From positions 372,001-436,000 of the forward strand of contig CM082588.2 of assembly GCA_040954595.2 (NCBI GenBank): a DNA stretch of 64,000 nucleotides, given 5' to 3'. The notes beneath the pieces are model-generated. The model worked only from the letters and a program-made list of their open reading frames with translations. It was not told where the DNA came from and did not search any database. This document shows, one piece after another, positions 62,101 through 64,000 of this stretch (position 1 is its first letter; each line of letters opens with the position of its first letter). The DNA comes from Balanoglossus misakiensis. Its lineage: Eukaryota; Hemichordata. The position numbers and the translations under genes are program-made.

Positions 62101-64000
62101 GGGATAGTTTAAGACAAAACTTAGCATGCAACTTTACATCACACACCATACATGCACATTTCCACAAATCAGTGACAAGTCAAAAGCATTGTCACTTCAT
62201 GCAGATTTCCAGTGAAAATCAATCATGTGTTGTAATACAGGTGGCTTTACAAGCCATGTATGGGTGTACTTTGTGAATGGATGAACTGACAGCTGTGTTT
62301 TGGTGTGTCTATTTCAATGTGTGTGGATGGGTGGGTAGCCAGTATATTTGATGGTTGGTTGGCTGAAGATACACGTAGACGAGTGTACATGTACTTGGTT
62401 GACAGGTCAAGATAGGAGATCACAGGGAGTAGGTGTAAGTTGATCAATGATGATGGTCATGAGTGCAGCTAGGTATATGGGTAGTTGATGGATCATGGGT
62501 CCTGGGTGCAGCCTGGTGAACTTGATCTTGATGATTGGTGAACATGTAGTTGGATGTAGCTGTTGGACCATGGGTAACAAGTGCAGCTACATGTAGGTGT
62601 AGTTGAGATGGATGATGTGTGAAGTTGGATGTAGCTAGTTGATGGATGAGGGGGTCAAGGGTATGGGTGGGTTGTTGGGTGTCAATGGGTGGATGGATTG
62701 GTGTGTCCAATAGCTAGGTGACATGTACATGTATATTCTACTTTAATGACCTGAGAGTGACTGCTCACCCTGGAGATTTTATTGGTGTGGCCTCACACAT
62801 CTTTTAACGTTTCACCCTTTTGTATCAGACATCATACAAACAGTTTTTCTACAATAATACTACACCATGTATTGCTCTGACCAGATAAATTTGCAGTCTA
62901 GTTTTACTACAGCATGTTCAGCAAGATTATCTGATAATCTACACCCTATTATTATTAGCTGATAATTATACTGCGCTATATCTCTACAGCGTGTTGATAT
63001 AAGATGATACTTTGCCCACCTTAGCTTTTGGAGATTAGTTGATAATGGGTGAAACTCTGAATTCAAGCAGAGTATGGTACAAACAAAACCGAAGCAAGAG
63101 GCTTATTCCCATGGACGCAGTCACCAATACATTTTTTGTTTGTACCATTATCACATGACTGATGTCTACAGTAGAGTCAGTGTGCAAGGTCTTTTTCGAG
63201 GGAAGGCTGACTTTAAAGGCATTTACAAGCTCTACAAGTAATTACCCTGGCTTCTGTTTAGAAGAAATTGATAAGAGCCGATAAGTCTACTGCGCTACTT
63301 GTTGAGTGTGTTTTCATGGCAGTATGCGTATTACATGTGTTTTGCAAAGCGTGCTGGCTTTTGTAGGGTGTCAGGATGTGTGGTGCTGAGTATAATGTTG
63401 TCATTCCACAATGACTTTAAGATTTGGTGAAGTTTTTCTGACAGGACAGTTAGACTCTTTACTGTTACTGTAACAACACACAACAGAACACTTAACAGTA
63501 CAGTCTTTCACATGCAGTAGTCTTTGGGGGAAAAACAACACACAGTGCATGCATTGCATGATGGGAAGGGACAGTGAAGACAGAAAGCACCTACACACAT
63601 CCCCCACCCTTCCCAAAATTAACCACTGGTTACTACGGCAACACATCACAGCAATTTAGTCATTTTAATCTGATATTATAAGTTTCGTCTCCACTGCTGG
63701 AGTTGGCTTACTTTTGTCCTTGTCTTTATCTTTGTCTTTTTTGTCTTTCTTCTCATCTTTGTGATCTTTTTCTTTGGCTGGCTTCTCCGCTTTTTCCGAT
63801 TTTTCTGTCAAAGGAGAAATAACTATCATCATGAATTCAAGTAACAAAACCATTAGAAGTGTACAAATATCAACATACAGTCTGCAAACGTAAACATTTT
63901 AATGTACCAAATGAGGACAAAAATTGAGCAGATCCAAAAGTAACAGCACCACATAAAACTTGCCTTTTTCCTTGTCTTTCGTATCTTTTGCAGCTTTGTC
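41108..64000 (-). CDS. ADGB: Androglobin (partial; N-terminal part beyond right edge)
   Basis: Exons join in phase: 63964-64000 (partial), 63712-63804, 60538-60647, 60157-60334, 59921-60011, 59487-59691, 59186-59308, 58836-58989, 58528-58717, 58362-58425, 57156-57200, 56210-56335, 55248-55274, 54483-54511, 54156-54376, 53731-53884, 53340-53454, 52967-53131, 51700-51847, 50402-50425, 48913-48948, 45352-45379, 45042-45136, 44778-44871, 44486-44620, 44165-44318, 43769-43956, 43343-43554, 42914-43098, 42366-42680, 41875-42206, 41506-41689, 41108-41311. Landmarks match androglobin: LTRTRSCPLVAPPPPPEVPA, FEDFAKCFKTLYIFHKPNTY, a split globin, an IQ motif, STFNVKEIRDYYLPND, SKPDVYILLQVLDNE, KYIIQAKVLRKSWPLSES, EIRAMKQAWEAAEPGRA and a Lys-rich coiled-coil C terminus. 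The calpain-like N terminus is outside. Family members act in sperm and ciliated cells. Lys/Glu-rich linkers are extensive. The smallest exons are uncertain. Confidence 0.92.
44778..45136 (-). other. ADGB: Androglobin IQ motif and globin helices A-B
   Basis: Exon 45042-45136 contains ITVQKHWRGYYVRKI, which fits the calmodulin-binding IQ consensus. Exon 44778-44871 contains EILVKSWTLIEPNWEQHALT, which fits globin helices A-B following the permuted half. The order globin C-H, IQ, globin A-B is the diagnostic androglobin layout. Confidence 0.75.
45205..45246. repeat. Near-perfect inverted repeat in an androglobin intron
   Basis: TTAAGACGGTTTCTGA at 45205-45220 pairs with TTCAGAACCGTCTTAA at 45231-45246, with one small bulge, around a 10-bp loop. 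Weaker pairing (CACAC with GTGTG) extends outside the arms. It is probably a small palindromic element or transposon relic, about 70 nt upstream of the IQ exon acceptor in the transcript's 5'-to-3' order. Confidence 0.7.
45380..48912 (-). other. Androglobin intron, 3.5 kb
   Basis: AT-rich sequence with no recognised exon. Short AG-rich (near 48726-48750) and GTAT (near 48370) simple repeats occur. From about 47.9 kb rightwards the words ATGACA, ACATGA and TGAAACA recur often, but without a clean period. Confidence 0.5.
48913..50425 (-). other. ADGB: Two symmetric micro-exons between the halves of the androglobin globin
   Basis: Candidate exons 50402-50425 (24 nt, EDTHSESG) and 48913-48948 (36 nt, ASRKSAKAGRK) both begin and end in phase 1 with good splice sites (CATAACACAG acceptor and GTAGTT donor; TTTAGCCACAG acceptor and GTAAGT donor). 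Either can be skipped without a frameshift. They encode a small acidic and a small basic linker. Confidence 0.5.
49630..49870. repeat. Degenerate short-period repeat (TGTAGCAAT words)
   Basis: The word ATGTAGCA or TGTAGCAAT recurs at about 49671, 49709, 49760, 49786 and 49829, with ACAATGTAGCA and CTATGTAG variants, in the androglobin intron between the two micro-exons. The spacing is irregular, so this is a decayed minisatellite or simple biased sequence. Confidence 0.5.
51700..53454 (-). other. ADGB: Androglobin globin domain, first half (helices C-H of the permuted fold)
   Basis: Exons 53340-53454, 52967-53131 and 51700-51847 encode YHLHLCSTVNFVFGEEE (CD region with Phe), then ESCRFVDHANQVMLSIKNF (E helix), the proximal-His segment ALLHYPVPEG (codon 53012-53014), and the G/H helices (HNFEVFNEAMYATLRAALG, FTLEMVFAWKAFNYDVL). 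In androglobin the globin is circularly permuted, so these helices precede A and B. Proximal His is present, which supports heme binding. Confidence 0.75.
54483..57200 (-). other. ADGB: Run of small cassette-like androglobin exons
   Basis: Candidates are 57156-57200 (45 nt), 56210-56335 (126 nt, Pro/Ser/Thr-rich and ending HHHH), 55248-55274 (27 nt, EGKEKDKEK) and 54483-54511 (29 nt). The first three are phase 0-0 and so skippable. The 29-nt exon is needed to bring exon 54156-54376 (ISVVDNLEKTEIIVSFSSLS) into frame. Donors at 55247 (GTGACC) and 54482 (GTACTT) are weak. This is the least certain part of the model. Confidence 0.4.
55300..55345. repeat. GA/poly-G low-complexity tract
   Basis: GAGAGAGAG is followed by about 12 Gs and then ACAGAGAGAGGGG, next to the 27-nt candidate exon. 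Plain low-complexity DNA. Confidence 0.8.
57928..58250. repeat. Simple repeats: (CATT)n and (TG)n(TC)n
   Basis: ATTC/CATT tetranucleotides repeat about seven times at 57928-57955. A TG run followed by a TC run lies at about 58204-58247. Both are in an androglobin intron. Confidence 0.85.
60648..63711 (-). other. Androglobin intron, 3.1 kb
   Basis: No exon was recognised between the Lys-rich exon 63712-63804 and exon 60538-60647, and reading phase carries across without one. It contains the minisatellite-like region at 62300-62715. Short frames rich in His/Thr/Pro in that region are products of the repeat. Confidence 0.55.
62300..62715. repeat. Degenerate G/T-rich minisatellite
   Basis: Variants of GTAGTTGGATGTAGCTG, TTGATGGATCATGGG, TTGGACCATGGGTAAC and AAGTGCAGCTA recur through the stretch, for example near 62481, 62548 and 62618. 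The strand is strongly biased to G and T. No exact period was found by eye. Confidence 0.55.

Noticed and set aside
62247-62710. His/Thr/Pro-rich minus-strand frames
   Set aside because: Translations of a degenerate G/T-rich minisatellite inside an androglobin intron.
1-64000. CRISPR arrays, bacterial operons, rRNA or tRNA genes
   Set aside because: None seen. Introns, eukaryotic splice sites and metazoan domains rule out a prokaryotic window, and no cloverleaf with a tRNA B-box was noticed by eye (not exhaustively searched).

Overview
The window is eukaryotic nuclear DNA from an animal. Its genes are split into many short exons with GT-AG introns of roughly 0.1 to 3.5 kb, intergenic DNA is AT-rich with simple repeats, and the recognisable proteins are metazoan: a PET-LIM protein, a HNK-1-type sulfotransferase, a K2P channel, an M1 aminopeptidase, a class A GPCR, androglobin and death-fold signalling proteins. 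The gene content suits a marine invertebrate, perhaps a deuterostome such as a hemichordate or cephalochordate. A lophotrochozoan cannot be excluded from sequence alone.

Layout, left to right. About 3.1-8.7 kb, minus strand: the 5' part of a PET-LIM (testin/LMCD1-like) gene; its later LIM domains are not seen. 10.1-11.6 kb, plus: a small 257-aa protein joining a death-effector-like domain to a TIR domain. 14.0-15.5 kb, plus: a Golgi carbohydrate sulfotransferase. 16.3-18.8 kb, plus: a two-pore potassium channel of TRESK-like layout. 20.3-28.9 kb, plus: an 18-exon membrane M1 aminopeptidase of 975 aa, with a tandem repeat array in one intron. 29.4-33.3 kb, minus and convergent with it: a Roc-COR-Death protein. 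36.3-39.6 kb, plus: a rhodopsin-like GPCR with a probable TATA promoter and non-coding leader exons. 41.1-64.0 kb, minus: most of an androglobin (ADGB) gene, running off the right edge.

The most unusual object is the 1069-aa Roc-COR-Death protein. Its GTPase is interrupted between switch I (STVGID) and switch II (DFAGH) by about 300 residues holding eight to ten hydrophobic segments. It therefore looks like a polytopic membrane GTPase in which the membrane domain sits inside the G-domain and a Death domain lies at the C terminus. Second is the DED-TIR fusion, whose TIR reads more like bacterial/plant-type TIRs than like Toll-receptor TIRs. The two lie within 25 kb of each other and both belong to cell-death or innate-immune signalling families. 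No operon-like logic is expected and no shared pathway is shown.

Exon boundaries were placed by hand from splice consensus and reading phase. Phase closes through the aminopeptidase, sulfotransferase, K2P, DED-TIR, Roc-COR-Death and androglobin models, which supports them. Weak points are very small androglobin exons, one aminopeptidase junction, and all untranslated exons. Comparisons with known families are from memory, not from a search.
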